Assembly (NCBI RefSeq): GCF_030272615.1
Contig: NC_081412.1
Span: 99,075,796 to 99,139,795, forward strand
Source of the DNA: Cryptomeria japonica
Lineage: Eukaryota; Streptophyta; Pinopsida; Cupressales; Cupressaceae
DNA: 64,000 bases
Direction: 5' to 3'
Shown here: positions 34,231 through 46,560 of the stretch, one piece after another
How the letters are laid out: every line of letters begins with the position of its first letter
Position numbering within the stretch: position 1 is the stretch's first letter
The notes under the pieces: generated by a model
What the model was told of the DNA's origin: nothing
Databases searched by the model: none
What the model saw: the letters and a program-made list of their open reading frames with translations, nothing else
Translations under genes and position numbers: made by a program

Positions 34231-35504
34231 TCAAAAATTATGTTTGATTATAATTTATATAATGTTGAACAATATATAGTGTGTATCTTTAATAATATTG
34301 TACTCTTATCAGATGGAATAATAGCATCAATCTTTAGTGTATGGTCATTTGCCTATATGAATAGAGGGTGCACCCCATGTAGACATTTTGCATTGGAATA
34401 ATCTAGTGAACTTAAAAAGATGTAATATTTATCAAAATATCACCAATGCATGTAATCCCATTGAAAATACCAATGAAATATATATTTGGGTCATAATTTG
34501 TAGAATGCAATCCTCGTTTAATAGGTATGATAAAATTTTTGGGTGTTGATATATTTGCAAATTACAATATATTTATTACACCATGTTTGTGAAAAAAAGG
34601 GTTAAATGAATGTTCGTCATTATAACACTCCTTGAAATTTGTAGGGTAAATCCAAATTATTCATTGATGAGGATGGACATAATAAATATTTATTAGCATG
34701 AAATGATGAAGATTAATTTTTCTTAACCTAGACATGCTTTCCATATAGAGGGGAGATTATAAAATATGTATCTAAAGTAGAAAAGATTTTAAAGAGGGAT
34801 TATCATGATATGTTGGCTAGGATGTTTGACACAAGTGGCCAAAATGATCTTCAATTATGCGTAGTTGAGTTTGACATGGATGCTCAAAATATGTCATTTA
34901 TTCCTAAAACTGCTATTTGTTGATTTCTTTAAAAAATATGATATAAGTATTTTGTTACATACATTTGAAATATGATGATGATCCATCTAAAGTCCAAGTG
35001 TAGTTGAGAATTATAAATTTCTTTAGCACCTTCATCCCCCATACATCTCTTTCGTCAGGCTTCAAACCTCCACATTTAATTTTAATATTTGATTGATTAT
35101 GTTGAATATTCACCATCTTGTTGCACTTTTTTCTCCACATGGTGCTTTTCCAATGCCAAATTCTACTAGCCACTTAAATTGTGAAATTATGACTTCCAAC
35201 ACAATTTTGCAACTTTTCTAAATTGCTTGCCAAGTTTCGCTCTCTACTACCTTATCACAAATCTACCTTTGTGAAATTCTAAACCCTCAATACAATTGCA
35301 CCCCACATCCCTAGCCCTAAAACCACATGACTTACTCTTCAAAAAAATTGTCCTTCCAGACAATACTCTCCTACACTCAACCTCCCCTTTTCCACCATAC
35401 GTTAACACTATGAATTTTCACACACTTTGTGCAATTTGCAAATCCTAGTCTTATGTTGCCTCAACATTTCCTTGTTAAAAAAAACTAAACTCACCTACTC
35501 CCCC
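34231..35504. other. AT-rich DNA without recognised genes
   Basis: No domain, repeat boundary or RNA gene is supported between the LINE relic and the fold-back structure. Confidence 0.5.
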
Positions 35505-38500
35505 ACATGTTCTAATGTTGGTATGCGGCAACTAATCATGTCGTTGGACTTAAAAATTTGTAATTTTCTTAACCACATTTTTTCCCCCAAATCAATTACG
35601 AGGAAGCGTAGGAGGCAGAGCCCCTGCGATGAGACTTGAGTAGACTATCCTTTTGGTGGGTGCCCAAGGGTGGAGGACCACGGTGGGGAGTCTAGGGGCA
35701 ATGCCCCCAAAACAAAAAAATGTATCATTTAATGAAAGGGACAACTATTATTTTAGTATATAAACTGACCTTTGTAAACTACCTAAAAGGTTTGTTAAGT
35801 GGTTGTGGAATGCAAAAATATCATCAGATTGTATTTTTTCGTTCATTGGATACTAAAAAGAAAGTGGATAGTTGTTTCTCTATAGATGTAGCCTACATTG
35901 GATGAACCACACTAAATCTATATGTTATTGTAAATTGTTATTCTTAGCTCTTTTATTTTACATTATATTTGATATTGTTTATTGCTCTAGCTTGAATAAA
36001 CCCTATCACCTAGAACACCATTAATACCCTCGTATAAATGAGCTCTAAGAATATCCAAATCATGTCTGTTCACTTTTAAGCCCTTTATAAACAAATCTAA
36101 CAAAATAAGCATGGGTAAACTAGACACAATTGTTGAATGTTGTCGCTTGTAGGACTACAAATTGATAATAAATTACTTCTTTAGGTATTTATAAGAGGTA
36201 CCATCTACCCCAAGGTTCTTATTAGTAGATCCAATATAAGCTTATCATGCAAATTATTGTACTAATGGATAACATATTGATTGCATTTAGCCCTTGCAAC
36301 TCTATAGGAGTTTCTAGAACTTGAGTGAAATGATATATACATGAAATTAAAAAGTCTTCAACATTTGTCTCTTGAGCCAATATACATTAGTTTTTAAATA
36401 CACGTGTTTCATATGCTTGCATTATACACATATCTACCATACTCATTTATGTTCTTATTATATAGTTGTTAGTCATTTGAATTTGAAAATTTGTTTGTTT
36501 TTAGTCATTGTAGTTGTAGACTTACCAATCCTTTTATTCTTGGGATTTTTGCATTTCTAGAAAATATGGTAGGGTGTGTTGTTTAATCTTTTTTAAATGA
36601 AATTAAAATTTGATTGATAGTCTTAATCACCTTCACACATTCAGTTTATTAAATACACGTTTGTCATAATTTGACATGTTATATATTTAAAGGCATTCAA
36701 TGTATATTCATTCTAATTATCTATGTGTCTTTTAGAATCTTCTCATTTTAGAGTTGGAACAGTTTGTTGGTTTTCAAAATAGCAAACTTCCAAATATATA
36801 TGAACTACACCTAAGTCTCAGAGGATGTAATTTATGATAATTGACTTTAGGCTCTACTTAGCTAAGGTGGTATTCCTTGATGTCTTAGAGCAAGACAATG
36901 GAAAAAGAAAATATTTTAGATTAGTCGCAACACATTCAATACGAATAAGAGTGGCTAAAAATATATTGTAATTTAGGCTTTGTATAGCAAAGGAGGTATA
37001 CCTTGAGATTTTAAAACAAGACAATGGAAAAAGAAAATATTTAAGATCACTAACAATACATTCAATACATACCATAAACTTCAAAATATGGCATCAAGCT
37101 CATTAGTGTTGGTTGTGATTAGATCTATAGGACCTCCAAAAACTAGATAGTAAACTTTCACCAAGTGATGTAAAACACTCTACACTGCCAAATGTAAATC
37201 CGTAATAATCATTAGAGATAGGTGTGCATTATTGAACCATGAAGCATGCAATATTTTACTCATTGCTTGATCAATAAGATAGATGATTAACTTGAAATGA
37301 GATGACTTTTAAACATCTAGACCAATGACAAATCTAGGGAAGAAGAAAGTACATTAAAAAAAATTAACAAATAGAAGATGGATTTTAGATATATGTACAA
37401 CTTGAAAAATAAGGATATCTACAATTAAGCATCAACCATCCGTTATTAAAAAACAACAATCAATGCACAAAAATGACCATTGTAAAACCATGTAGAATGC
37501 ATTGAATTACACACATGTTTACCACTCTTATTGCAACATGCCAACAAGTGTGGCAAGAGAGATTTAATACTTTGCTCAAAGATTCTCCCAAAACGTTGCA
37601 TACTATGATGGAGACATTTATTTATAAACAAGCCCTTGTTTATCCTTCCTCTTGTTTACCAGACATGCTTCAATCCATTACAAAACTAGAGCTTCATTAT
37701 TTGACACCTTGAAATAAATTGAGAAATAACTAGCAAATTGGATCAAGAGACAAATGTTGTAGACTTTTTAATTTCGTGTATATATCATTTCACTCAAGTT
37801 CTAAAGACTCATGTATGCAAGGGATAAATGCAATCAATATGTTATCCATTAGTACAATAATTTGCATAACAAGCTTATATTGGATCTACATTGGATCTAC
37901 TAATAAGAACCTTGGTGTAGATGGTACATCTTATACATACCTAAAGAAGTAATTTATTATCAATTTGTAGTCCTACAAGTGACAACATTCAACAATTGTG
38001 TCTAGTTTACCCATGCTTATTTTGTTAGATTTGTTTATAAAGGGCTTAAAAGTAAATAGGCATGATTTGGAAAGTCTAGCTCATTTATACGAGGGTATTA
38101 ATGGTGTTCTAGGTGATAGGGTTTATTCAAGCTAGAGCAATAAACAATATCAAATATAATGTAAAATAAAAGAGCTAAGAATAACAATTTACAATAACAT
38201 ATAGATTTAGTGTGGTTCATCCAATGTAGGCTACATCTATAGAGAAACAACTATCCACTTTCTTTTTAGTATCCAATGAACGACAAAATACAATTTGATG
38301 ATATTTTTACATGATATTTTTACATGATATTTTTACATTCCACAACCACTTAACAAACATTTTAGGTAGTTTACAAAGGTCAGTTTATATACTAAAATAA
38401 TAGTTGTCCCTTTCAATAAATGATACATTTTTTTGTTTTGGGGGTTGCCCCCAAACTCCCCACCGTGTTCCTCCACCCTTGGGCACCCACCAAAAGGATA

Positions 38501-38626
38501 GTCTACTCAAGTCTCATCAGAGGGGCTCTGCCCCCTACACTTCACAAGTGGTTAAGAAAATTACAAAAAATTTAAGTCCAACAACATGAATAGTCACCAC
38601 ATACCAACATTAGGACATGATTAGTA
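35505..38626. mobile_element. Fold-back structure: arms of about 0.88 kb around a 1.35-kb centre
   Basis: The left arm 35,505-36,380 is the reverse complement of 37,735-38,626 with scattered mismatches and small indels. Shared landmarks run in mirrored order: 'gtagactatcc', 'ttgtaaactacct', 'ctagagcaataaac', 'gagggtattaatgg' and 'caacatttgtctcttga'. Outer ends read 'catgt-ctaatgttgg'. A transcript would form a long hairpin. No transposase ORF and no clear target duplication was seen, so it may be a fold-back/long-TIR DNA element or an inverted duplication. Confidence 0.75.
36849..37080. repeat. Direct duplication of about 126 bp in the fold-back centre
   Basis: 'aggct-t-..-tagc-aagg-ggtat-ccttga' followed by 'caagacaatggaaaaagaaa' occurs at 36,849 and again at 36,975. 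The surrounding centre (36,381-37,734) has only a 65-codon ORF (37,515) of unknown nature. Confidence 0.8.
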
Positions 38627-38683
38627 TCTTGAGAGTTCAAATATCAACATTAGGACATGGTTAGTCTCTTGAGAGTTCAAATA
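38604..38683. repeat. 40-bp direct duplication at the right edge of the fold-back
   Basis: 'caacattaggacatg-ttagt' plus 'cttgagagttcaaatat' occurs twice with a 40-bp period. The first copy overlaps the arm end. Confidence 0.85.
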
Positions 38684-39180
38684 TACATGTATGAACATAT
38701 ATAAATTAATTAAATAAAATATGTATCATTTTATCTAAATATAAATGTATCAATATTTTTAGTATTAAAAAATTAATAATTATTTAATCAAAATTAAATA
38801 AAAATAACATATACAAATTTGATACTTTCAAAATTTTAAAAATAGAGAACCTAATTTACTCATCATATTATATACCTTTATTTATCATCCATAGAAGAAA
38901 TAAAATCAATCTTTTAAAAACTATGTACAACTCATTTATATTAAATATAAAATAAAATAAAAAAATTGTAACACATTATAAAGTTTATTTTTATATAACT
39001 TTATATTTACCAAAAAAAAAAAAACACATAAATGCATAATATAAAGAATATTTTTTATATAGAGTAGATCCTTACCTCTCCTTACCTCTCACTTGAAGAA
39101 GAGATAACAGAATAGGTACCTCAATCTGCACCTTCAAGAAGAGATATGACGTAAAAAAAATCTCTTATAAAATATCAAAT
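38684..39180. other. AT-rich spacer
   Basis: Very low GC with A-runs. No feature supported. Confidence 0.5.
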
Positions 39181-39530
39181 AACCACATTTTATTTCTATT
39201 TATATCTTCTAACTGAAAATTGGCAAATAAAAAAAAAATGAATTCTTTAGAGTTCATTTCTAACTAAAAAAAGTTTATAGTGCAAATAAAAAATACAATG
39301 AATCCTTAAAGCAACTTAGGTTTCAAATTCTAATTTTTATTCCATGCATATACATAACCACATTTTATTTCTACTTATATCTTCCAAGTAGAACTTTTTT
39401 AAGTAAATAAAAAATATAGTGAATCCTTTAAAAAGTATAATGTAGAATCCTTTAAAATATACTGTAGAATTGGACTCGTTGAACGGTAGCTTAGGTTTCA
39501 AAATCTAATTTTTATAGCATGCACTTAACG
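39181..39530. repeat. Tandem duplication of about 176 bp
   Basis: 'aaccacattttatttct' at 39,181 and 39,356, and 'cttaggtttcaaa-tctaa' at 39,314 and 39,490, give a constant spacing of about 176 bp over two diverged copies. Confidence 0.75.
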
Positions 39531-39754
39531 AATTTTTTAATTTTTTGACTTTTCCAAGTTGTTTAAGAGGCTTACTAAAGTGTTCACATTTTAGTATGTA
39601 TCAAATAATTTAATTTTTAAAATGAAATTTTTAGTCCATATTGATATGGATCTGGATCTGTTCGTATGGATCTGTTCGTATGTAAAAAAAATTTGTTTCA
39701 AACGTTTCGAATCAAACATGATTCATCATCAAGAATTTTGTTTGATCTGAAAAA

Positions 39755-40467
39755 TTGGGTGAAAAAAATAGTCAAAATCCAAAGGTTCATAACAAAAAAA
39801 TTACACACGGTCAAAACCAATTTTGTCTCTTCAAGAATTAAAAAAAAAGTCTTCAAGAATTAAAAAAAAAGTCAAAATCCAAAAGGTTCATAAAAAAATA
39901 AATTACACGGTCAAAACCAAAGAAAATAAAATGCAGCAACGATAGTCTTATGTAAAGACATTTAAAATAATAAAAAATAAACAGCCTGTCAGCCATACAA
40001 TAAATTTGTCATTAAGCAACTGCTACATGATTCCTCCTCTTTCAAAACCAATTTTGTCTCTCCAGAATTTAAAAAAAAGGTTAAAATCCAAACGGTTCAT
40101 AACAAAAAAAAATTACACACGGTCAAAACCAAAGAAAATAGTATGCAGCAACCATAGTCTTATGTAAAGACATTTAAAATAATAAAAAATAAACAGCCTG
40201 TCAGCCATACAATAAATTTGTCGTTAAGCAACTGCTACATGATTCCTCCCCTTTCAAAACCAATTTTGTCTCTCCAGAATTTAAAAAAAAAGTCAAAATC
40301 CAAAAGGTTCATAACAAAAAAAAATTACACACGGTCAAAACCAAAGAAAATAGTATGCAGCAACCATAGTCTTATGTAAAGACATTTAAAATAATAAAAA
40401 ATAAACAGCCTGTCAGCCATACAATAAATTTGTCGTTAAGCAACTGCTACATGATTCCTCCCCTTTC
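39755..40467. repeat. Tandem repeat of about 213 bp, three copies plus a partial one
   Basis: Units start 'tcaaaaccaattttgtctct' at 39,811, 40,042 and 40,254, and each ends 'gctacatgattcctcc'. The last two are almost identical. The first is longer because of an internal 'cttcaagaattaaaa' duplication. A partial unit precedes at about 39,755. Confidence 0.92.
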
Positions 40468-43219
40468 CGGCTAAAACTAAACTTCCAAATCCTAAAATAT
40501 AATTGCTCAATTATTTAAAGTTACAATGTGACCCAAACTTTTAAAGACTATACAGAAACAGCTGTATTGAACCATGCTAGTTGCTAAAAGCAGTTTGCAA
40601 ATGACACAAATATATTTTATCACAAATCAACAAGATATTGGCATGAACAATGACCCCATCAATCAGTTCAGGAAATCTCCTATATTTGTGCCATTTAACC
40701 ATGCACCGTTTAATGGTTCATCGGGCCATTTAACCATACACCGCTGAATGGATTGCCATCCAGGCAATTCCGTCTGCAAAGCGAGTACCAACTCTCTTCT
40801 AATGCTAAAAATACTATGTAAAAAGAAAGGTAGAAAGAAAAACAGAACAATGGATAACACAAACAATTGAAGACTGTAAAATCAAGAAATGCAATAATGG
40901 CTAATCTGAAAACAATTACTGAAAAATTCGCCCCTAATCGCAAAAATAATCAACCACCGCCCCTGGATGCTAAAAAAAGACGTCTTAGACATCCGTCTAT
41001 ACAAAAGTTAGAAACCCCCAGTCTTTGCTGAAATGAAGGAAAAGGTTTTCGCAGAATCGCAACTAGAAACAGCAATTACATCTTAAAGCCATTCAACAGA
41101 TACACATTGACGTTCTTATATCAGGACTCCTTGATTATTAAGATGGTTGCAACTAAAACAAAAATTAACCCACTTCCAAAGAAGGGTTACACCAACTACC
41201 TAACAAATATGAAAACCTAACAATGTAACAGACAGAACCATTCAAATCATTCGATGAAGACAAGCATAACCTTGCGTATAGAAAATTAAATATATATTTT
41301 AAGAGGATTTCTTTATCCACCATCCAATACGGATGCAATTCTAATATGATGAAATTCTAACATTATTGACTGATTGAAAAACTACTAAAGACGAAATCAA
41401 ATGACATTAAAATGTTCAGCCTGGTGCAAAAGCAGCACTAACAGATTTATTAATAAAAAAACCATTACTTCAAAGACATAAGTGTTGGCTATAAATCAGA
41501 TGGATGATATAAACAAAATGTCACATCAATTAAAGACAACTGTGCTAAAGAAGTCGAAAGTTTAATCCTTACATGAAAGGAGGCCGCTTTAAACATTGCA
41601 GAGAATTTTTTAATCAATCGAAACCCTAGAAAAGAATACTGCAACTTAGCATAATGTAAAAACTCTGTATCGTCATTGATACTTGTACGAGTAAAATGTC
41701 AGAGATCAATTTAATATTAACGGCTTGCATTAAATCAGTGAACAAAATATCAACTATAAGACTACATCTTTTCTCATCGAACAGCCCTGTAATATTCAAA
41801 TTTCCAACTGAAGACCTCCCCCGCAATCTAATATCATTCAAACAGCACTGGCATATTCAAATTACCTACTAAAGACCCCCTAAGTTCTAACTTAATATAT
41901 TCAACATTCAGAAAGATAGATCAAGGAACAGAGCATTTGAGCGACGACTAACATTTTAAAAACCTGGGCAATTATATAAGTTCAGCAGTCGAAACTTATT
42001 ATCACCAGAGATTTTTTTCAAAAGGCACGATCAAAACTTAATTTCCTACAACCACAGTTAAAATACTTAAGATTTCTACCTCACTATCAAAAAACATGCT
42101 TAAAATTTAAGATTGCTTCCGTCCTTAACTATCTTATGGGAACGAAAACTAGATTGAAACCGACCATTTCTTATTGAAGAACATGCTCAGAACAAAAAAT
42201 CCTTCCATCTTATCGAAGGACATGATAAAAACTTAATTTCTTTCTTGGGTGAATGAAACTGAGATTTCTGCGCTTTTTCGACACAAAAGAACTACAGACA
42301 GTCATTCTCCAGAAACTTTTACAAATTCAAGCCCTAGGTTATATTTACCACATCAACGACATTGCATAAAATCAAGCTAAGAAAAAACATCGTAATTTCG
42401 ACAACATTATATTATGCAAAACTCGAAATTAAGAAGCCAACATCATATTAAGATTTCTGTACGACACCAGCTCTGATAAGCCGTAACTACATTTAGTATA
42501 AGACTCACATTTGTCACTTAACAAAATACATAATTCAAGTTTTACTAGTTCTCAATAAATAAGAACCCTAGATCATAGGCATGCCAAACTCTGGGACAAA
42601 TATCTAGGGCTCAACAAAAAAAATCCCCAAAAACCAACAAAATAAAATTGAATATCCAAATAGTCTTTTTAATTACTTTTTAGAAAACGAGTGCATATAT
42701 CCGAAAACCCTAGCCTTAAAATGATTTAATTTAATCTTCTATCTGCAAAATAAAACTTAAACAAAAGATATCTAATACATTATTATTCATGAAACCCTAA
42801 CTCAAATTCGAAATTCTTGCATACTCAGATTCAAGAGATGTCTAATACTTTCTTATTCATGAAACCCTACCTCAAATTTGAAATTCTGGCATACTCCCCA
42901 ATCTCGCAGTCAAACCCTAGATATAAACCAAGGATTTTCCATGGAACTATCGAACGATCGAGATGAAATTTAAAGAACAGATCGTATAATGCGGATCCGA
43001 AATTGTCTTTTAAATTTTGAAAAGCAAAAAATAAAATTAACACCTAAAATCCCCAGAACTAGCGCTTCTTTCCTCGCGCCAAACACCGGGGTGCAGTCAG
43101 TTGTGCGAATCATTTACAAGATTTCCATCGAAAAAAAACAAATTAATGAAACAGGAAAAGTAAGTAGATCGAAATTTTCTTTACAAGAATGACATGATCT
43201 AAAACCCCTGTTTCAAATC
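40468..43219 (-). other. 3' flank of the 385-codon gene; possible transcribed region
   Basis: 2.75 kb downstream (minus strand) of the gene has fewer long A/T runs than the flanks. It includes a 70-bp duplication at 42,771 and a stretch at 40,690-40,790 with two 'gccatttaacca' repeats and, on the minus strand, a 'tttgcag' acceptor-like site. It could be a long 3' untranslated region with introns. No protein domain is seen. Confidence 0.3.
42771..42905. repeat. 70-bp direct duplication
   Basis: 'tctaatac' followed by 'tattcatgaaaccctaactc' (second copy 'cctacctc') occurs at 42,771 and 42,841. Confidence 0.8.
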
Positions 43220-44377
43220 TTAATCACAAGAAGCATTTCCAGCAACTTCGCGGCTCCCCTCGGCTTCCAAAGCTCCGCCTGCGTCACCCGCCTTCCCGTC
43301 GAGATCTTTTTCTCCTTCACCATCACCGACGCTCTTCTCAGAGCAAACCTCTGCAGCATCATCATCCGTAGCAACATTATCAATTACATTACTATTATTG
43401 TTGTCAATTACCGCGCAATTATTAACATTGGGATTTCCACTTTCCAAATTCATCATACGACGGCGCAAATCCTCCATTTCCTGCTCCATCAAAAACAAAC
43501 GTTCCTTGAGCGTCAGATTTTCCTCCTCCAGCCTCGCAATGTGATTATCCTGATCATCAACCCTGTTCTCCAAACCCCTAGGCCCATCAAAACCCCCGCT
43601 GGCAGGAGGCGACGACGTGGAAGGGTATGTCATCACAAATCGGCTCAAATCGTGGTCCAAGCGCCGCTCCATCTCCACGTGTTCCTCCACGTCACTGCCG
43701 CTAGACGACTCGTCATAGTCCCTCGTTTCCCCTTCAAAGCCATTATCATTATCCCCATCCTTCAGCCGTATGAAACCCTTCATAGAACCGTATCCGTAAA
43801 GCCCCCACTCCTGTTTCGCCATATCAGCCAAACCCTCACGAGCCGGAGAAATAATCGGTGTAGGCAATATAGCAGGCGTAACGGGGCACGGCGAAACCAG
43901 CTCCGCAATACCTCCGTTGCGCTTCGCCTGTATTATAAAAGAAGTGGTGTTGCGAGGCGCAAAAGGGGCAAATCTGTTAAATTTCTTCTTAGGGTAATAT
44001 TTCCTGGCCTTGAGACGATTCTGCGCCTGCAGCTCATGCAACCTTGGCGGCTCGTAGGCTCGACCCTGCGACGTCCCGATTGCTCCAACAGCAGGGGCAT
44101 CAACTACCTTGCGCTTCCGTTTCTCCGCCTTGTTCCTCACCTTCCATTTCGCCCTGGGCGCCAAATAAGTCCCTCTCCCCTTGAAACCCTGCGCAGCAGC
44201 AGAGGAAGACGAAGGGATTAGATTCATGTGGCCCCCAGCCATATTAATATTGTCCTCGCGTGGTGGCCTGGGAGCTAAAAAATTTCCTCCATTGTTCTTC
44301 CAGCCCATCTTAAATTTCCCCGGCGGAGGGCCTAGGTTATTATAATTCATCATGCTCTTGTTTTCTCCGTGATTCAT
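43220..44377 (-). CDS. Plant nuclear-type protein of unknown function, basic core plus coiled coil
   Basis: A 385-codon ORF with no internal defect. The ATG at 44,377 is supported by an in-frame TAG two codons upstream. Residues 1-75 are Gly/Pro/Asn-rich. 77-93 is a strongly basic cluster (KWKVRNKAEKRKRKVV), a likely nuclear signal. 109-205 looks like a conserved globular core with 'FAPFAPRNTTSFIIQAKR', 'CPVTPAILPTPI' and 'KQEWGLYGYGSMKGFIRL'. 210-250 is acidic. 267-313 is a heptad-rich coiled coil ('LEEENLTLKERLFLMEQEME'). The tail is acidic and Gly-rich. I believe similar proteins occur widely in land plants, but I cannot give a name or function. GC content and codon use are clearly higher and less decayed than the neighbours, the promoter is intact, and no retroelement signature is present. 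Confidence 0.85.
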   Translation of the reverse strand: MNHGENKSMMNYNNLGPPPGKFKMGWKNNGGNFLAPRPPREDNINMAGGHMNLIPSSSSAAAQGFKGRGTYLAPRAKWKVRNKAEKRKRKVVDAPAVGAIGTSQGRAYEPPRLHELQAQNRLKARKYYPKKKFNRFAPFAPRNTTSFIIQAKRNGGIAELVSPCPVTPAILPTPIISPAREGLADMAKQEWGLYGYGSMKGFIRLKDGDNDNGFEGETRDYDESSSGSDVEEHVEMERRLDHDLSRFVMTYPSTSSPPASGGFDGPRGLENRVDDQDNHIARLEEENLTLKERLFLMEQEMEDLRRRMMNLESGNPNVNNCAVIDNNNSNVIDNVATDDDAAEVCSEKSVGDGEGEKDLDGKAGDAGGALEAEGSREVAGNASCD

Positions 44378-44543
44378 GTTCTAAATCTTCTGCAACACAA
44401 ATACGTAAACACAATAAATCTTTTTTATTCTCGCCAGATGTTATTCGCTTCTCCGAAAGATTTGTACTTTTCGTGTTGCACAGTAGAAATCTTTTTTCTC
44501 TCTCTCTCTCTCTCGCTCGCTCCTCCGCAAGTGTAGAAAATTG
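44378..44543 (-). promoter_or_regulatory. 5' untranslated leader with a GA-rich tract
   Basis: The leader is inferred from the TATA box about 30 bp upstream of 44,543. It holds a GA-repeat on the coding strand (44,496-44,520), a common feature of plant leaders. No upstream ATG analysis beyond the in-frame stop was made. Confidence 0.55.
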
Positions 44544-44569
44544 CAAATGACTTATGAGGTAGTGCTTGG

Positions 44570-44578
44570 TATTTATAG
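44570..44578 (-). promoter_or_regulatory. TATA box of the 385-codon gene
   Basis: On the minus strand the sequence reads CTATAAATA, a close match to the plant TATA consensus, about 193 bp before the ATG. Confidence 0.75.
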
Positions 44579-45439
44579 AGTCTGTGCAAGCCGATCCACC
44601 GCCTTAAACCACCGTTGGATTAAATCCAAGGGTCTAGAATGGCCTAGAAGGGAAGTTCGAGAGATTATGGAGTATTTTAAAATATTTTCTATTTTGAGTG
44701 GCGTTTATTAAAATATTTTGTATATTGAGTGGCCTTTATTAAGCAGGGACATGTGACATGATGATAAAGGAGTGGGGAGCTTTTCAAGGGAACTTGATGA
44801 ACACGATTGTATCATATTCCAAGCTTATAAGCTTTCTTTGGGGTTAGGAATAATGTGCACGAGATTTTTTATTTTTTATTTTAGTTTAAATTTAACCATT
44901 GTACATTTGAATTATTAGTTAAAATGTACGCTCATAAAGTAGATGGAACGTGATTCCATCAATAAGATTTTTTTTGGTTGAGTTAATCAAAAGAAATCTT
45001 TATTAGGGTATATATCTATTTTGAGGAAAAAAATTTAAAATATTTTTGATATTTTTTACCTTTAATTTAGGGGATATATAAATATATAAATTGAATATAG
45101 AATAATGAGGAAGAGTGGACATTAAATTTTAATATAGAATGATGAGGAAGAGTGGATTTAGTTTATGGTAATATTATTTTCTTGTATAAGTGTAATTGTA
45201 GTAATTTAGTAATTTAGTAATTTAGTAATTTAGTTGGATATATGGCATAGCATCAAAGATATCATATTTATTCGAAATTTATTATAATTTTATATTATAA
45301 TTAATATTAAATTATTATGGGGAGCAGCGTATTAATATTCATATAATGGATTGCTAGATATGCGCAATTAAAAATCTCTTATGATTAAAATTGACACCCA
45401 TCATATTGTATGACATGGGTCATACTATTGCTTAAATAA
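44579..45439. other. Upstream AT-rich DNA
   Basis: Contains a (gtaattta)-type short tandem repeat at 45,200-45,235 and two 'tagaat-atgaggaagagtgga' copies near 45,100-45,155. No gene. Confidence 0.5.
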
Positions 45440-46039
45440 AAATATTTTGAATCACTTTAAATAACCTAAATTAAATAAATTGCACATGTAGTATTGTAAC
45501 AAGTTAGAATTAGTTTAATATTTAATAGTAATAATAAAAATAAAATATAAATTAAATTAAAAAAATTTAATAATTTTAGTCCAGTCAACCAATTATTATA
45601 AGAGTTCTCAAATTAAATATTTGAAATTTTCATTATAGAATATAAATAGAAATCAATCAAATATATATTAGATTTTATTTTAAATAAATGTAAATAAAAT
45701 TAAATAAAAAATTAAATTAAATAACTTAAAAGAAATTAATTTTTTTTAAATCTCTCTCTATATAAATAGAAATCAATAAAATATTTACAAGATTTTATTT
45801 TAAATTAATGTAAATAAAATAAAATAATTAATTAAATTAAACAATTTAAAATAATTAAAATCATCTAAATTAAATTAAATAACTTAAATTAAAAAAAAAT
45901 GAATAGCTTTAATGGTATTAAATAGTTTAAATCAAACTAAAAAAATTAAATAACTTACATTAAAATAAATAAATAAAATAAAATTTAATAACTTAAATAA
46001 AAATAAATTGCATATTTAGTATTGTAACAAATTAGAATT
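45440..46039. repeat. AT-rich repeat array, left part
   Basis: Landmarks 'attgca...tagtattgtaac...ttagaattagttta' (45,479 and 46,007, about 528 bp apart) and 'agagttctcaaattaaatatt...tataaatagaaatcaat' recur here and at 47,890-47,930, 53,510-53,640 and 60,220-60,590. These pieces appear to be one array split by LINE insertions. Confidence 0.65.
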
Positions 46040-46041
46040 AG

Positions 46042-46560
46042 TTTAGACCCATTCATGGGTTCCCCAGGGTTAATCCTTTGTGTGCTTCCCTGGATGGGGA
46101 GATGGTGAAATGGTCAAAAGTGGAGAAGGGGTGGGTAAAAATAAATTTTGATGGGGCCTCAAAAGGTAATCCAGGGACTTCAAGTGCGGGATGTGTGGCC
46201 TGTGATGATGAAGGGGAGATCCTCTTTACAGGTGCAAGAAGGCTACAAGATGGAACCAATAATGAGGCGGAGGCTCAAGCGGCTTTACTTGACATTGATA
46301 TCAAGGTAACGAAGCTACATCTGGAGGGTGACTCCCAAATTGTAGTCAATGCTTTGATCAAAGGCAATACACCGTGTTGAAAATTGAATAAATACATACA
46401 CATTATTAGTGGAAAGCTTAAATCTTTCCAAAACTTTTGCATCTCTCATGTGTAAAGAGGAGGAAATGTCATTGATGGTGGCCTTTCAAATGAAGCGTGT
46501 GAGCTCGTGCTAGGGGAAGTGAGGTGGTGTGATTGTAAAGAAGACATAGTGAGATGGAGT
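46042..46560 (+). pseudogene. LINE-B RNase H remnant
   Basis: Shows 'WVKINFDGASKGNPG', 'NNEAEAQAA', 'LEGDSQIVVNAL' and, after an in-frame stop at 46,378, 'ISHV-RGGN..GGLSN' (family 'YREGN..AD.LSN'). At least two stops interrupt it. The last catalytic Asp (family A-D) is replaced in the G-G-L-S-N segment. Confidence 0.8.

Noticed and set aside
39755-40467. CRISPR-like array
   Set aside because: Plain tandem duplication of about 213-bp units without regular spacers, in a plant genome.
42780-42880. aaaccctaa words resembling plant telomere repeats
   Set aside because: Isolated single copies within a 70-bp duplication, not a tandem (TTTAGGG)n tract.
43541-44221. 226-codon plus-strand ORF opposite the 385-codon gene
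   Set aside because: Arg/Pro-rich antisense shadow of the real frame. No start context, promoter or domain.
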